Assembly (NCBI GenBank): GCA_009767595.1
Contig: VSDK01010616.1
Span: 357,928-421,927, forward strand
Direction: 5' to 3'
Source of the DNA: Symbiodinium kawagutii
Taxonomy: Eukaryota > Sar > Dinophyceae > Suessiales > Symbiodiniaceae
Length of the DNA stretch: 64,000 nt
The position numbers were made by a program, and so were the translations under genes. Position 1 is the stretch's first letter. Each line of letters opens with the position of its first letter. Under the pieces are notes generated by a model that saw nothing but the letters and a program-made list of their open reading frames with translations, was not told the origin of the DNA and ran no database searches. Below, in pieces: positions 1 through 11,978 of this stretch.

Positions 1-416
1 TGGTTCCTATCCTTCACCATCGGCAGCATGAGCCATGGTCAAGACCTTCTTGTGGCACCCTGAAGGTCCACATGCATATGCAAACGTATTTATAAATATG
101 GTATACTGTAAGTGACGTGTATATTGTATACATAATATCTGCATGTACATTATGATTTTACAATTTTCTATAGTTAGATATCTATGACCCAAGCCATGAG
201 CGTACGTACAGAACAAAAAATATACAATTACATGAAACATACATATGTGACAGGTATAAATACGATCTTAAATGCACATGCATATATGCCATCAAAAGCT
301 TCCATGATTCCGCTTAAACCCTCATAATTCCATGATTCAATGAAATGAGTGAAATTCAATATAGCTCTAAGTGCTATTTCACTAGCCCCTAGTATAATTC
401 AAGCGGATTCCATGAC

Positions 417-905
417 TCGTTCCGGGTCATTCCCTTCGCTTCGCGCTGACCGGCACCTCTCCATCAGCACCTCAGTCTCCCTGCCAGGCCTCAGGGATGC
501 AGCCAGGGCAGTGCTTAGAACCAGCGACCTGGCCTGTTGCCTGTGAGCACCCAAGTGGTGGTGTCAATGCACCCCAGGTGTGTTTTTCAGTGGTTTCTAT
601 GGCCATGGGTCAAGCAGTTAACCAACCAATCATAGGAGATAACATAGGTGAATGATAGGGGAACCAGGGGAACTAAGGGTTTTGACCCACTACCCTATCT
701 CAAGGATGTGATTCATGGTCACCACGACATGGTTTCGATCCATCTATTGAAGGTCAATTGATTGTGACAAGCAGCCGCTATAGGATCATTGCCATCCCCT
801 TTGTACACCCAAGCCAGCAGCTGGTATTCTAGGAGTTACGTGGGCAAAAGTTTCACCCATCTGGACCATGGAGAGGGCACATGAAGACCGAGGTTCTTTA
901 AGCGC
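417..905 (-). CDS. two probable coding exons, unknown protein
   Basis: I read two exons on the minus strand, 840-905 and 417-540. The first follows a CTCACAG acceptor and reads 22 codons including ALSMVQMGETFAH before a GT donor. The second also follows a CTCACAG acceptor and reads 41 codons including LVLSTALAASLRPGRETEV before GT. The phases do not join directly (0 into a 1-base start), so an exon is missing or one border is wrong. A family C element (600-697) lies in the intron. No domain is recognised. The plus strand of 417-540 is also open but is only Ser/Arg-rich. Confidence 0.35.
600..697 (+). mobile_element. family C short TIR element
   Basis: The copy begins GGCCATGGGTCAAGCAG, has the family core (GGGGAACCAGGGG) and ends in TTTGACCCACTACCC, the inverted form of its start. 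It lies in the intron between the exons at 417-540 and 840-905. Confidence 0.65.
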
Positions 906-979
906 CTGTGAGAGTCGTCCATGTTGAGCCATCATCAACCAGTACCATCGCCAATCTACCACCATGCACAATCATAGAT

Positions 980-1090
980 CAACCAACCAACCAAATCAAA
1001 CCAAACCGAACCAAATGAGACCAAACCCAACCCAACCCTACCCTATCAAACCAATCCAAACCAAATCAAACCAACCAACCAACCGTCAGA
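980..1090. repeat. degenerate CCAAA/CCAAC low-complexity tract
   Basis: Four- and five-base units of C and A (CCAAC, CAAAC, CCCAA) fill about 110 bp with almost no G or T. This is a decayed microsatellite in non-coding DNA, similar in composition to the AACC arrays near 10.0 and 36.1 kb. Confidence 0.7.
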
Positions 1091-1615
1091 AATCAACCAT
1101 CAAAAAACCATCACCACTCTAGTGGCGTCAAGTTCGACCGGCGCAACCCTGGCAGAGTTGCTCACACAATGTGCGGCAACCGATCATGGTGACCGTAACC
1201 CACCACAAACAAAAACTGACCGCGATAGGACCTTGGAGGTCCGGATGGGATTGATCGCAGGAGTTGAATCACTGTTTGCGAATTATGTGAAGTATTTCTT
1301 GTCTTTCTACATCTACGGTCATCGCATTTAGTATAGTCAGGGATATAATTATTGGATATTGTTGTGACATCATTTACTTGAATATTTACAAACATTACTG
1401 ACCAAGGAGGGAAAATCTTTGCCGAACAATCACAGATCCAACCAACCCGACTGTTCCGCTGCCATGGCCCATGCAGCCGTCGACCATTTTCACAGCCTAT
1501 CTGTGATCTCTGAGGTTTTTGTACATCGCAGATCTGATCGATGGCTGCCACAGAGATCGGATGGAACCTTCGGCAGCAAAACCGACGCAACCACTGTATA
1601 CTGTATGGGCCTGTA

Positions 1616-1687
1616 TGGGGTTTTCTTTATTACAAACAAATTATTGTTATTGGATGATTGAGGGGCACCCCCGTTTTAAGAAACCAC
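1616..1687 (+). mobile_element. family A element, degraded 5' end
   Basis: The 3' half is typical: TGGATGATTG, a C-rich run, then TTTTAAGAAACCAC. The left terminus is poor. The stretch from about 1090 to 1995 otherwise holds only weakly supported open frames around 1419-1600 on the minus strand. Confidence 0.45.
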
Positions 1688-1995
1688 TATGTTTCTCTTA
1701 TTCTGTTCGTTGATCATGATAGTTCCCCATCAAACTAGGCAAGTTCATAATTCTGCTCCCAAAACTTTCATGGTTCATAATTACGCGTAAAGTACCACTG
1801 TTCTCCTTGAAAAACATCACAAACTAGAAAAGTAACTGGTAGCAACTCACACTGAACAAGATTCACCATTACCAACCATTAGTTCCACGTCAAATGGTAG
1901 CAGTATTGACCGTTGCCAACTATCAGCATCTACTTGTGGTTCAACTATTAAATCTCCCCGATATTTCGATGTCACCTCTTTGATCTGATTCTCAG

Positions 1996-2257
1996 TCCAA
2001 ATCAGCGACCCTGAACCCAGTGACTCCTTCTCACTCAACGCTGCCACGGCTGCTGGTTGGTGCGAACAGCCACCCCGTCACGAAAAATACACGCAAGTCA
2101 ACCAACCAACCATTTGTTAAGACGTTGGCGAGAAAAAAACAAACAAACAAACCAACCAGGCTGCTACTTCTACCAGTTGGAAGAAGCACAGAACGCCATG
2201 GAGATCCGGTTCCATCCGACCGCTAACAATGTGCTGTACTCACAAGCCGCGGCCCAG
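1996..2257 (+). CDS. two coding exons interrupted by an introner
   Basis: Exon 1996-2055 follows a pyrimidine-rich TCTGATTCTCAG acceptor and reads QISDPEPSDSFSLNAATAA in phase, ending with one extra base. Exon 2160-2257 starts two bases into the codon, so the frame continues and reads CYFYQLEEAQNAMEI and later FHPTANNVLYSQAAAQ before a GT donor. The intron 2056-2159 is 104 nt and coincides with a family B element. The protein is not recognised. Both exons keep one frame with canonical borders, which makes this one of the safest calls. The gene continues to the right but the next exon is uncertain. Confidence 0.65.
2055..2158 (+). mobile_element. family B introner forming a whole intron
   Basis: The element runs GGTTGGTG to AACCAACCA. 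Internally it matches other family B copies (CACCCCGTCA, then GTCAACCAACCAACCATTTG). It is flanked by GGCTGCT at 2048-2054 and again at 2159-2165. The GT of its first bases is the donor, and its last A plus the first G of the flank form the acceptor, so the element and the intron 2056-2159 differ by one base. Confidence 0.75.
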
Positions 2258-2706
2258 GTTGCGCCGGGTCATATCCTGAGGCCAAGGACAAGGAGCTAAG
2301 CAACGGTGGGGACCTATAGGCAACTGCCATTGCTATGGGATAGGTTGCCTCCTGGCGTATCATGTCTACACTTCAAATGCTTTGAGATGGGGTCGACACC
2401 ATGGACAACACATCTGCCACAGGTTGATGTGAAGATCAGTGGTTAATTGGAATGAACATCATGATCACTGCAGCAACATTTTGCCTGGTCTTGTCCCTGT
2501 CAAAGGTGGTACTTGAGCATCAAACGTGTAGATGTTGCATGTCAAAGCACAAAACAAACAACAAACAAACAAACAACCAGAATTTGACTTCCACCTGGCA
2601 CAGCCCTATCATTATTTTCACGGATGCTTGAAGTAAATGACCTGTGAAACACAAGAACTGTTCATCCCTCGGACTGGATCAGTAGCAACACGATCAAACC
2701 AACCAG

Positions 2707-2780
2707 CCTTGGGCGTACAGCGGAACGATCTGACCTTTCGAGGGTTATCCCTTGCAACCCTGTGAGGCTGATTGGGCAAG
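2707..2780 (+). CDS. probable internal exon
   Basis: An AAACCAACCAG acceptor precedes 24 open codons including LGRTAERSDLSRVIPCNP, ending GGGCAAG before GTGCAG. The phase does not follow directly from the exon ending at 2257, so the link is unproven. The 450 bp before it (2258-2706) hold no other convincing exon. Confidence 0.35.
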
Positions 2781-3092
2781 GTGCAGGTGTCTGAGATATT
2801 GATTTTGGACATGTGTCATAGATGCCATGGATATGCATCAATATCACGTGAGACTGATTGTACAGTAATCTGCATGTCCGCATGGAAAAGTCAATTCTAA
2901 TAGACCAAGACGACTTTGACCATGAATCGCTGGTGATTTACTGTAAAGTATGGATTGTTTAATTGATTGGGCTTAATTGATCTTAAGAAACAATGCTGGA
3001 AAAACAAGGGTCAATCAATGGTGGCTAATATTCATCGACATTCTTGGTTCGCAAAACCACATGTGTTTTTGTATGTGTGTGTGTCATTGCAG

Positions 3093-3151
3093 CCGAAGCA
3101 CAGAGATGCCACCAAGGCCATCCTGTTTCGCACTTTCGTCAACGCCCCGAG
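3093..3151 (+). CDS. probable internal exon
   Basis: A TGTGTGTGTCATTGCAG acceptor leads into 19 codons, PKHRDATKAILFRTFVNAP, and an AG before GTACAAAG. Codon rhythm is good and both borders are canonical. The function is unknown. Confidence 0.4.
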
Positions 3152-3249
3152 GTACAAAGGAAATGAATGGTCACAATTGGAACAGGACACAGGACCCCAC
3201 TGTTTCATGGTGTATGTGCTATTGATTGGTACCAGTAACATACAGGTGA

Positions 3250-3420
3250 AAGTAGCCAGAGTAGCAGCAGTATTCGTAAGTCGTAGCAGCATCCGTAGTA
3301 GTCATGGCGGTAAATAGTAATAGAAGTAGTGCAGTATTAGTAGGAGAAGACGTGGCAGCAGTCGTTGTCGTAGTAGTACAGTAGCAGTCGTAGTAGCAGT
3401 AGTCGTGCTAGCACATACTA
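3250..3420 (+). repeat. GTA/GCA trinucleotide tract, degenerate
   Basis: About 170 bp dominated by GTA, GCA, GTC and TAG triplets (for example GTAGTAGTACAGTAGCAG). It is an imperfect trinucleotide repeat with stops in every frame, in non-coding DNA between candidate exons. Confidence 0.7.
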
Positions 3421-4678
3421 GTTCGTTGTAGTACAAAGAAAGACTACATACCACTGTATAGTATTACGTAGTAGCAGCAGTGGCAATGTAGAATGGCTTC
3501 GACTTCTCTTCACGATCTGGGGCATGTTGGCGTCAGAAATCCAATTTGGTTGCACTGGGGGAATGAGCTAAGCGAGGTCTTACATATTGAAATCATAAAC
3601 CTAGCTTGGTCGCATACAGAACTCAACATGACGGACTCTATCAAGCCAGTCTATCTCCAAGAAACCAGACAAACGTGAGTACCTACTGTATCGACGCGAT
3701 TTTACGTCATTATTAGTTGCTGGCTTAGTTTGTTGGTGGATAACCATTGCCGCTGCCTATCCGCAGGCCATCTTATTCTCAGGATTTCTTAGGTAATTTC
3801 TTGCACCCATGCCGCTGCCGAGAGACTGGAACCTTTCCAAGCAAAGTCAGGGCAACCGAATAGATCATCACCTGCGCTGGTCGGTTCGAACAAGAGTACG
3901 GGGAAACTTACAGAAAACATTGGACCACATGCAACAGTGCCAAGCGGCAGTAACAACGCGAAAAGTATGACCAACACAAAAAAATGAGCAAAGGGATGAT
4001 GAGAAGAGGTATCAGTAAACCGGCAAGTAAGCACCAAATAATCAGCCAAGGTTTACAACCATTGAATAATCAAATTGTTTCTTTTCTGCATGATGGAGAA
4101 ACACCGAACATGTTCTTATGATTGTGAATCCGCAGCTTACATGGATATTTACATTTAGAAATATCTATATACACATGTCTCCGCAAACTACTACGTGGTC
4201 ACATGATCAGGAGTTTGTTGCAGGGTCGGGGTGGCTGCGAACATGTCCAGTCACTGGCATCTGGCCAAAGAATATACTGTCTACGCTTGAAATCCAGCCT
4301 GCCTTGCAGAACACCTTGGCATAGCCTCCTTTCCTAAAAGTCTTGAGATTTTGACAAGGCCATACTTCTACACCATGTTGGAATACTGAAGGGACCTTCA
4401 TACATGTGTCGTGAACTTTCTCGCGCTTCCCTTATTCATACTCTTCATATTTGGATGATCCCAAGCATCAATCTACGAGTACCATTTGCTGATCCATACA
4501 CTGTAAACTCCGGGATTTCCTTGTCAAGAGCAACATCAAAGCTTCACACATTGAGACGGATGCGAAATCGAAACACGAAACCATCATGAATCATCTGCAT
4601 ATTATCTGCATATATGATTCAAGCGCACATAATCAAAGAAGATCTACACAATACCGCAGCTGGGTTTCAGCTTCGCAG

Positions 4679-4804
4679 GAAGGGGTCCCATGGTCACGAC
4701 CGGTAGCGGCGAAAAACTGAGGGATCGGACGCCGAAGAGAATCATGAAGAGAGCTACCATGAGGCTCGATGGCCTGGGCACCCGCTGTGCAGTGCTTGGA
4801 GCTG
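4679..4804 (+). CDS. probable internal exon
   Basis: The exon lies between CAGCTTCGCAG and GTAAACC and reads 41 codons, including GSGEKLRDRTPKRIMKRATM. The minus strand is also open, but the two canonical borders fit only the plus reading. It is basic and has no recognised domain. The region 3152-4678 has other weak candidates, such as a short exon after GTTGCAG at 4222. Confidence 0.5.
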
Positions 4805-5562
4805 GTAAACCACAGTAAGAATGGTTAGTTGAGCTACCGACTTTGGGTTCCTAAATGGTAAGCAAAGATATATATATATATATATAAGGGTTATACGCAA
4901 GCAAAGTCATAAGGGTTGTAAGTTATGAGCTATGCACCTCTTGGGGGTTATAACCATGGATCTGTCCCAGTGACCCCAGCTGCGCATCTATAGGTTTGAA
5001 AAGGAGCTGTCCAAGGGATGTTTGTTCTGAGTCCCGACGATCAGTGGGATGAACATTGACACTGCTTATTTCGAGATAGACATTGGTTTATGGGAAAAAT
5101 GTTTTTCAGAGAGTTGACATTCCATTGCACCACCAAAAAGTTGACAGGACCTTCTGGTGATGATTAAAAAGGATGATGAACATGTCCAGCAGCCAGTGAA
5201 GGTTAGAATCTTGCACGACGGGATTCTGTATAAAATCAAATGCTTTACCGTACTGCACTTATTTGGTCACATACATTCACATATCATAGCATGTTTGAAC
5301 AATCATGCAAGTATATACGCGTCAATTCATGCTACATCTATGTGGACGTAAAGGTAAAGGCACATGGATTCAAATATGCAAGTATGATTAAGGATCTTAT
5401 GCAAGGTCAACATGTTTCGGATATGTCCCAAAAACGCAGGCTAGGCTATACGTGGAGACTTATGGTTCCAGGCTTTAGAGATTTAAGATTTCAAGTGTTT
5501 GGAGGTACTAAGAAGCTAAAACACAACGGCAGGAGTGCAGGATTTGGAGCGGGTCAGAGCTG

Positions 5563-5612
5563 NNNNNNNNNNNNNNNNNNNNNNNNNNNNNNNNNNNNNN
5601 NNNNNNNNNNNN
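5563..5612. other. assembly gap, 50 N
   Basis: The run of N is flanked by near-identical sequence (GGTCAGAGCTG on the left, GGTTCAGAGCTGG on the right), so the contigs may overlap or a repeat may have collapsed. An AGTGCAG acceptor just left of it suggests an exon runs into the gap. Confidence 0.95.
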
Positions 5613-6680
5613 CGGTTCAGAGCTGGTTTTAACATGTTTCAACCGTCAGCTGAGGTGATCCCATCTGAGGGACATCCACCGTATCCATGCCTTAGAGCGA
5701 AAGGGCGTTCGAGGAGTAAAATCACGGACCAAAGTCCTATTTCCAACACAGTCCTTAACTTAGACACATATATCTATTTAGTGTATCTATCTATGCAAAT
5801 ATCCATATGTATTGATTTGTGTATTGCTTTATTAAAAAAAACACGTGTTTGTTTATATCTCACAATTGAGGCTGATTGGGAAATGAAACAAACCTACGTA
5901 CTTCACAAGAGCTTCTTGTGTGCTCAGTGTAAGATATCAAAGGATCACATTTACAAGCCAACATCAATGGTTAATAGTTGTTAATGATGGTCGGTGCTGG
6001 TTGACAATGTTTGATTCTGGTCAATTATTAATAGTGCTTCAAACACGGGAAAAATCGAAGTATGCTAGAGTCCTGAAGCAGAATATCAATACCAACTGCG
6101 GCCCGGCTCTCCAATGGCTTACCCATGATGGAATGGGCCTAAGCAGTGCCCTGAAATTTCCCTGAGCCAAGGGGCAATTCCATAGAGATGATCCTGCAGT
6201 GCGGTCAAGTGCTTAGTACTGAAGCACAATGATCCAAGTGGCGAATGATTCATGGTTGGCAATGATTCATTCACATAGGGGTTTCTCGAGTCATAGGATA
6301 CCCCAAATCACCCAGTTCATTCACCATGTCAATGTATAAACCAACCGTTTACTCCTTTACTTTGCGGGGTTCCCTATTTTGAGAAACCAACAAATGGATG
6401 TGGCAGGTTCATATTCCGATGGATTATGATCCGAACGACCAACCAGTCCGGTCGGCTGGTCACGCGTCAGTGTGACTTCACCACAATACTCAGAAATGGA
6501 CACGATGAAACACGGTGATTACTTTGTGATTTTTGCAAAGAGCAAACATCTGAAATCACTACCCATATAGATTCTTGGACCAGTCAAGACTTGGGAATGC
6601 AGGACTGCCATGGCCAGGGACAGCCAAACAATAGATTGGATACTGCCAGAGCAATTCAAGTTGTTGTGGATTTCAAGTGA
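5613..6680. other. non-coding stretch, nothing convincing
   Basis: AT-rich DNA with scattered short open frames and no exon with two good borders. The part near 6340-6400 resembles family A debris (CGGGGTTCCCTATTTTGAGAA). Confidence 0.5.
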
Positions 6681-6788
6681 TGGTTTCTCGAAATAGGGGA
6701 CCCCCCAAACATCCAATATTCACCATTTCTACTGATAAACCATCCCGTTGTTGGGTCCCCCATCTCCCCTATCTTGGGAAAACAACCA
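6681..6788 (+). mobile_element. family A element
   Basis: TGGTTTCTCGAAATAGGGGA at the left is mirrored by TCCCCTATCTTGGGAAAACAACCA at the right. It directly adjoins open sequence (6790-6880) that could be an exon on either strand. Confidence 0.65.
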
Positions 6789-6924
6789 TCCCATAAATTC
6801 GTTGACAAACTCATGTATGCCATGCAAACAACGCTGGAACAACGCTGGATCAGCGCTGGGTCGAAGCCATGCACCGCTGGTGACTCTCGAGAGGTGGCAA
6901 GGGCCAGGAATTTCATGGTGCCAT

Positions 6925-7062
6925 AGGGGTTTGAATAAAATAGGGAACCCCCAAAATGGTTGGTTGATAGCAAAGGATGACAGTACCTCCAGCTCAAATT
7001 GGTGAGACATACATTGGTGCTAGGGAAAGGATGATAACTGGGGGGTACCCTATTTCGAGACC
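6925..7062 (+). mobile_element. family A element with divergent centre
   Basis: The left end (AATAGGGAACCCCCAAAATG) and the right end (GGGGGTACCCTATTTCGAGA) match family A, but the middle is about 40 bp longer than usual. Confidence 0.5.
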
Positions 7063-7159
7063 TGACCAGTGCCAGTTCCTTTCCAAGTGCCCTTGCCTTG
7101 ATTGCTATCTATGAGAAAATATTCGGATATATGCTCTGGCAACCAAGGCATATCAAGAA

Positions 7160-7232
7160 TCCTTGAAATGGTTGATTACTATAAATGAGTAATATTGGAT
7201 GATTTGGGGGTACCCCTATTCTAAGAAACCAC
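7160..7232 (+). mobile_element. family A element, right half
   Basis: It contains TGGATGATTTGGGGGTACCCC followed by TTCTAAGAAACCAC. The left terminus is lost. The next 1.4 kb (7233-8640) shows no well-bordered exon. Confidence 0.5.
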
Positions 7233-8651
7233 GATATCCCAAAGAATCCATAAGTGGACAAAGCGAACCTAAAATTTTTACCTACCAGGATCATACCTTC
7301 ATTCAACCTACCAAATTGTGTTTACAACTTGCAACGGCACTATCACTTTCAGTGGCAAGAGACTTAGAGTACACAGTCAAGGATATCTCGTCGTGGGTAC
7401 AAACTTCTGGCTGCATTTCTGGTGTCTGCTCAATTATTTTTGCACTGTCCGTAGAACTTCTGCAATCATCAAACCCTCGTATGTTCGCATCTCCCAGTTT
7501 TGGTGTTGGTCAAACGAGCTTTGTCGCCATAGTTATTTGAAATCTAATTATTCCAAACATTTCCAAACCATTGTGGGAATACTTTTAGCAAACCGGTGGC
7601 ATCCAGGACTTACAGAAACGTTTTGACGCTAAGAACAGGTTGTCCATGGCCCAAAGAAATCCTATCGCTTGGTATCTCCGAGGTTCACATCTTTCCAACT
7701 GAGAATTGACAGCTTGATGCTGTCACTAAGAAAATTATCCATCAAGTTAGGGCACACTCTTGTTGAAGGCAAACACAAATTGAGGGCACAAGCCTTGTGA
7801 AGGACATGATACATTGCATGAGACAATGTTGGAATAGAACAACTTCTGCTGGAAATCATCCCTGTTGTGAAACTGTTTGAATTTCTTGATCACCGATTTG
7901 ATGGATGAACGTTGACATCAACTTGGAAAAGCGGCTGAATGACAGATGACTACCAGCATCTACCAGCATAGATCATACACATGTTTTACAGTTGGGAGCA
8001 CATAAGCCCGAAACAAACCACCAGTGCCAGATTCTGCTTAATTCTCAAACACCCGAACAGCAACTTCTGTCAAGCTTCGACATGAAGAAGTCAGGGACGA
8101 TGAACAGGACATCAAGAACAACCTGAGCACTGTCAAACATCTCTTCCAAACCTTGCATGGATGATAAACAGTCTAAAGAAACATCTGCCTATCCTCTTAG
8201 AACTCCATCAACTCCATGTACGTACATCCAACCATACAAGTGAATAAACTCATGGATCCTGTTGTCCATTCTGCAAACCCTGGGTCTCATCACGCACTCA
8301 CGACTGGAACAACTACGGTAACCAAAGATATGGAGATTTGCCCAAAGGCCTCAATCAGGAAGTATGTGCTGGTTTCACGCTGTTAATCTTCGCTCCAACC
8401 CCTCCAAGTGTGGCAGTGCCAGCCCTTTTCATTCTCTTGTAAATATCTATGTACATAAATGTATGACGGTTTTGCTACAGGATATGTTTTCAAGTGCGTG
8501 TATACAAACTTAAATGATCTTAAATGCAAGTCTATGTTTATAGACTACGTACGAAAAAAAACAAAACAGTTTCATATTAAAATATATTAAACATGCAAAA
8601 CTGCAATATAGCATACACACATACACTGTTTTCTGTGCAATGGTCTCGTAG

Positions 8652-9070
8652 GTTGATTTCTCAAACTCAACTCGCAAGGTTGTACCCGTGTCAGCCCCGA
8701 GGAACGAGTTACCCCTGCAACCAACAACCAACAAGCGCCCACCACAGGTCGCAAGTTGTTTCATCGGCCATGTAAGCAAGTAAAATCATCCAAGTTACTT
8801 CTCATGCAAGGGATCCCTTGGTTAATGTACCTTGGTTTACTTACCTACATTTGGCCAAATTTGGCCATTACAAGTTCTCTTCATGTACCTGACTCTGACG
8901 ACAAGGGATCCCGTTCGGTTCACGGGCTTCGCAAAGGTGCCGCAAAGGTGCTGCTTGTGCCAAATTAAAACGCAAGATTTGCGGCAGGTCCCCATTCCGT
9001 GCTTGGGCTTGGAAAAGGATCCTGCGACGCGGCAGTTGAGGCGCATCCTCACAGACTGGATGTGCACAGG
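8652..9070 (+). CDS. two probable exons, unknown protein
   Basis: Exon 8652-8747 (32 codons, phase 0 to 0) lies between TGGTCTCGTAG and GTCGCAAG and includes VVPVSAPRNELPLQPTT. Exon 8988-9070 lies between TTTGCGGCAG and GTATGTTG and includes LGLEKDPATRQLRRILTDWM. The phases agree. Both exons are also open on the minus strand (NSFLGADTGTTLRVEFEK in the first), so the strand is not certain. Confidence 0.5.
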
Positions 9071-9962
9071 GTATGTTGCCACAAGGATTTCTGTCACTGC
9101 TGCACTTGTAAAGTAATGCTTAGTGATGGTCAATGATTGGGAATGATAGTTTTGTCGCATTGCAGTGTGGGGTGTTTCAGTTGATTGTCCCAGTGCGGCA
9201 CATCCGCTTTGGTAGGGGGAGTTCCATGTCAATAAATCATCCACAACATTACTGTAAATAGTGGTTGTGGGAGCCAATCAAACATGGATCATTTGTCAAT
9301 TGCTTAAGATCCCCGTAACATCGAGAAACATGTTCAACCTTCACTATCAATAACCATGGTCTGCCACAACGAACCAATTATCATCCTCTATATCAACGAT
9401 CAGCCCTTATGAAACATCGTTGATGGCCAAACCTGGTTTTGCCAGGACAGCTACAGAGGCCTCAAACGCAGCACGAGATATACAAATACCAGTTGCAAGT
9501 GTGAAGCGGCTTGGTCATGTCACTCTGCGATTTAGAAAGAAAGCACCAACTACCAAGTTCTAGCAGGAAATTGTAGATGTATGAGCATGATGACATGTTT
9601 CAACTATGCAGTATCATCGATGTGACAAGCTATATCTGTAGCGCATGTACCCATGCATATGCTACGCATATGCATGAAAACATCACATGAAAACGCTATC
9701 AATATCGAAGGCCCTTGTGATATACTGTGTGATACCGTGCGTGGTTAATAATTTTCTTATATTTTCTTCAAATGAAATGCCTGGCGCAGTGCGGATTGCT
9801 TGGAAATGCTTAGAATCAGACTTCCCGAAGTGTTTCAGCAGTTTTGGTCTGAAACAGCAATGAACCTCGTATCAAACTGCTTCGTGCATAGTTGCTGCAA
9901 GAATTCGTTCCAATTAACTTGAGTCAATTAGTCCACCACGCGCTCAGAGATCCTCCCCAAAC
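9071..9962. other. non-coding stretch
   Basis: I see no supported exon here. The sequence is AT-rich with short open frames only, and includes palindromic CATGCATATGC-type words near 9650. Confidence 0.5.
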
Positions 9963-10046
9963 ACAACCAACCAACCAACCCACTTTTCGACCAGCCAACC
10001 AACCAAGTGACCAACGAACCAACCAACCAACCAACCAACCAACCAA

Positions 10047-10077
<31 letters not shown>

Positions 10078-10155
10078 ACCTGCAACCAAGCAACCAATCA
10101 ACCAACCAACCAGCCAGCCAGCCAGCCAACCAACCAACCAACCAACCAACCAGCC
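9963..10155 (+). repeat. AACC / CAGC tetranucleotide array
   Basis: About 190 bp of AACC and AGCC units (AACCAACCAACC, CAGCCAGCCAGCC). It is open in several frames on both strands only because the unit lacks stop codons. The reading frames through it are artefacts of the repeat. Confidence 0.85.
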
Positions 10156-11882
10156 ACCCCAGGAATAATATCCAAAGCAATCAGTGGTCATCAGGTCATG
10201 ACTGTCATCGTGGGAACACGACCCCTAAGACCAGCCTGGCTTGGAATCACAGTATCCCTCGGCATATCTTTGGGGTTCAACGGTTCAACTGCTATCATGC
10301 CAACGTCTGCGCAACAACCCAGCGGTCAGGAAAATAAAGGTGCCAAATGGAATGGCGTTCTTCAGCATCAGCAAGGGCGCAATGAGCTTGACCTTGCTAC
10401 AACATCAGCAGCAGCTCAAATCTGCAAAACAAAGGGAATCCTTAAGAAACCCATAGAACTTTGCGTGATGAACACTGTCTTATGTTTCAATAATTGGGGT
10501 GAAACTCTAGCTACAAGTATAATGAAATCTCCTCACTCGCTGGTGTAACTTGTTCCGATCGCTGGCGAACATGAGGCAAAACAAGCCAACAGCCCAGCTA
10601 TTCTGTTCATGGCCATGGGTAAATGCTGACAAAAAGGGGCTTGCCTGTGCGTCCCACTGTGACAACCAAGGATGCCTTGCGTCCATCCTTGGGTCTACCC
10701 ATCAGGTGGGCGACAGCTTGTCTTTGGGAGCGCACCCCTCGGAAACAAACCGTGACTTCTTAATCGTGGGTAATCACACTATCCACCTAGTTCACAAGCA
10801 GCACTTCTAAGACGAAATGTATGCAAGTATGTACGTGCCAAGCATTAGTGTTCCGCTCGTTTAGGTCGAAAGATACAACTTATGAGGAAACACAAAACAC
10901 CCAATGGTATCCGCCATGTTGATTTTAAGCATTGCTTTGCTGGTTGATTACAACTTGAAGCTTGGTTGACTAATAATTTCATAGCTAATTCTTAGCTTGG
11001 TTGATGAACTAATCAACCGTTGATGAGCTGAACAGCTCACCAGCCAAGTTGCAAGGGGCACGGCGCCCGGGAAAAACTCCTTTCCGCAGCTGGAGGAGCG
11101 TTTTAGGAGTCGTATAAAATGGAGCAGCTATAGTCGTTGGGTTATAACTCGGGTGCCTCAAATATTGACATAGGTATAGTTAAGTGGCCTTATAAGCCGA
11201 GTTCTACCTAGGGGGCCCGTCTTGTAAGAATGTTCTCTAAAAATAGTGGTCTTTAGTAAAGAGGTTGTATTCAGACTGATGGTTTTTAGTAAATAATTGA
11301 CTTTAGTCCTATTTTCTGGAGATTGTATATTTTTAAAACTTAAAAGCACAAAATCTGTGGTTCTTGCGCTTCCGGCAGAGGCTTGCTGTATGAGCATGAG
11401 CACAAACTGGTCAGATGTGGAAGGGCATGCTTTGGGAGCCAACTCACTTTCAAACGCACCGGAATGACTCTCCAGTAATCTAAACGAAGAACAATAGGTT
11501 ATGTAAAACAGAATAGTGCTCATGGTCCATGCCTGTAACTTTTGAGTTTGAATGTGGAACTTCAATCAGAAAGATAAGTCCGAGCTCTTACATCTTCCAA
11601 AATACACATGAGCAGCAATAAATATCACAGAGCAAACTCCTGGTTCTGATTGATGCATGATTCAAAGCTGTTACAAAAGAGGCTAATTCAAGCGTCCACT
11701 CTGGAAACGGCAACAATGCATTGAAAACCTACCTTTGCCCACTTTGACTGGGGTCACTCTCTGGGGCTCAGGGTGGAGTCTGCCAACAACACATGGAACA
11801 TCATGAAACCATAGAATTTCCTGACTGGCAAGCCAGCTTGGTTGTTGCAAGACCCTTGCAACACTGTTTCCATACTCCCCAG
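10156..11882. other. mostly non-coding stretch
   Basis: Weak open frames (10160-10548, 10550-10810 plus) lack paired splice borders. A short minus candidate after GTTGTTGGCAG (about 11732-11778) reads LHPEPQRVTPVKVGK. No repeat element is evident. Confidence 0.4.
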
Positions 11883-11978
11883 ATGATGTTTTCCGTTGAC
11901 CATTGTCGACAATCTGAAGGCCACCCGACACATTGGGATCCTTGCTCGAATTTGTATTTTTTCTGGGATCGTGAGAAG
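11883..11978 (+). CDS. probable internal exon
   Basis: The exon lies between TTTCCATACTCCCCAG and GTACCGAG with 32 codons in phase 0 to 0, including HPTHWDPCSNLYFFWDREK. The high aromatic and Trp content with canonical borders favours this strand over two open minus frames. The function is unknown. Confidence 0.5.

Noticed and set aside
9892..10548. 218-codon ORF, longest in the window
   Set aside because: Its middle is AACC/CAGC repeat translated as Asn-Gln-Pro-Thr. The unit has no stop codon in any frame and the flanks lack splice borders or codon rhythm.
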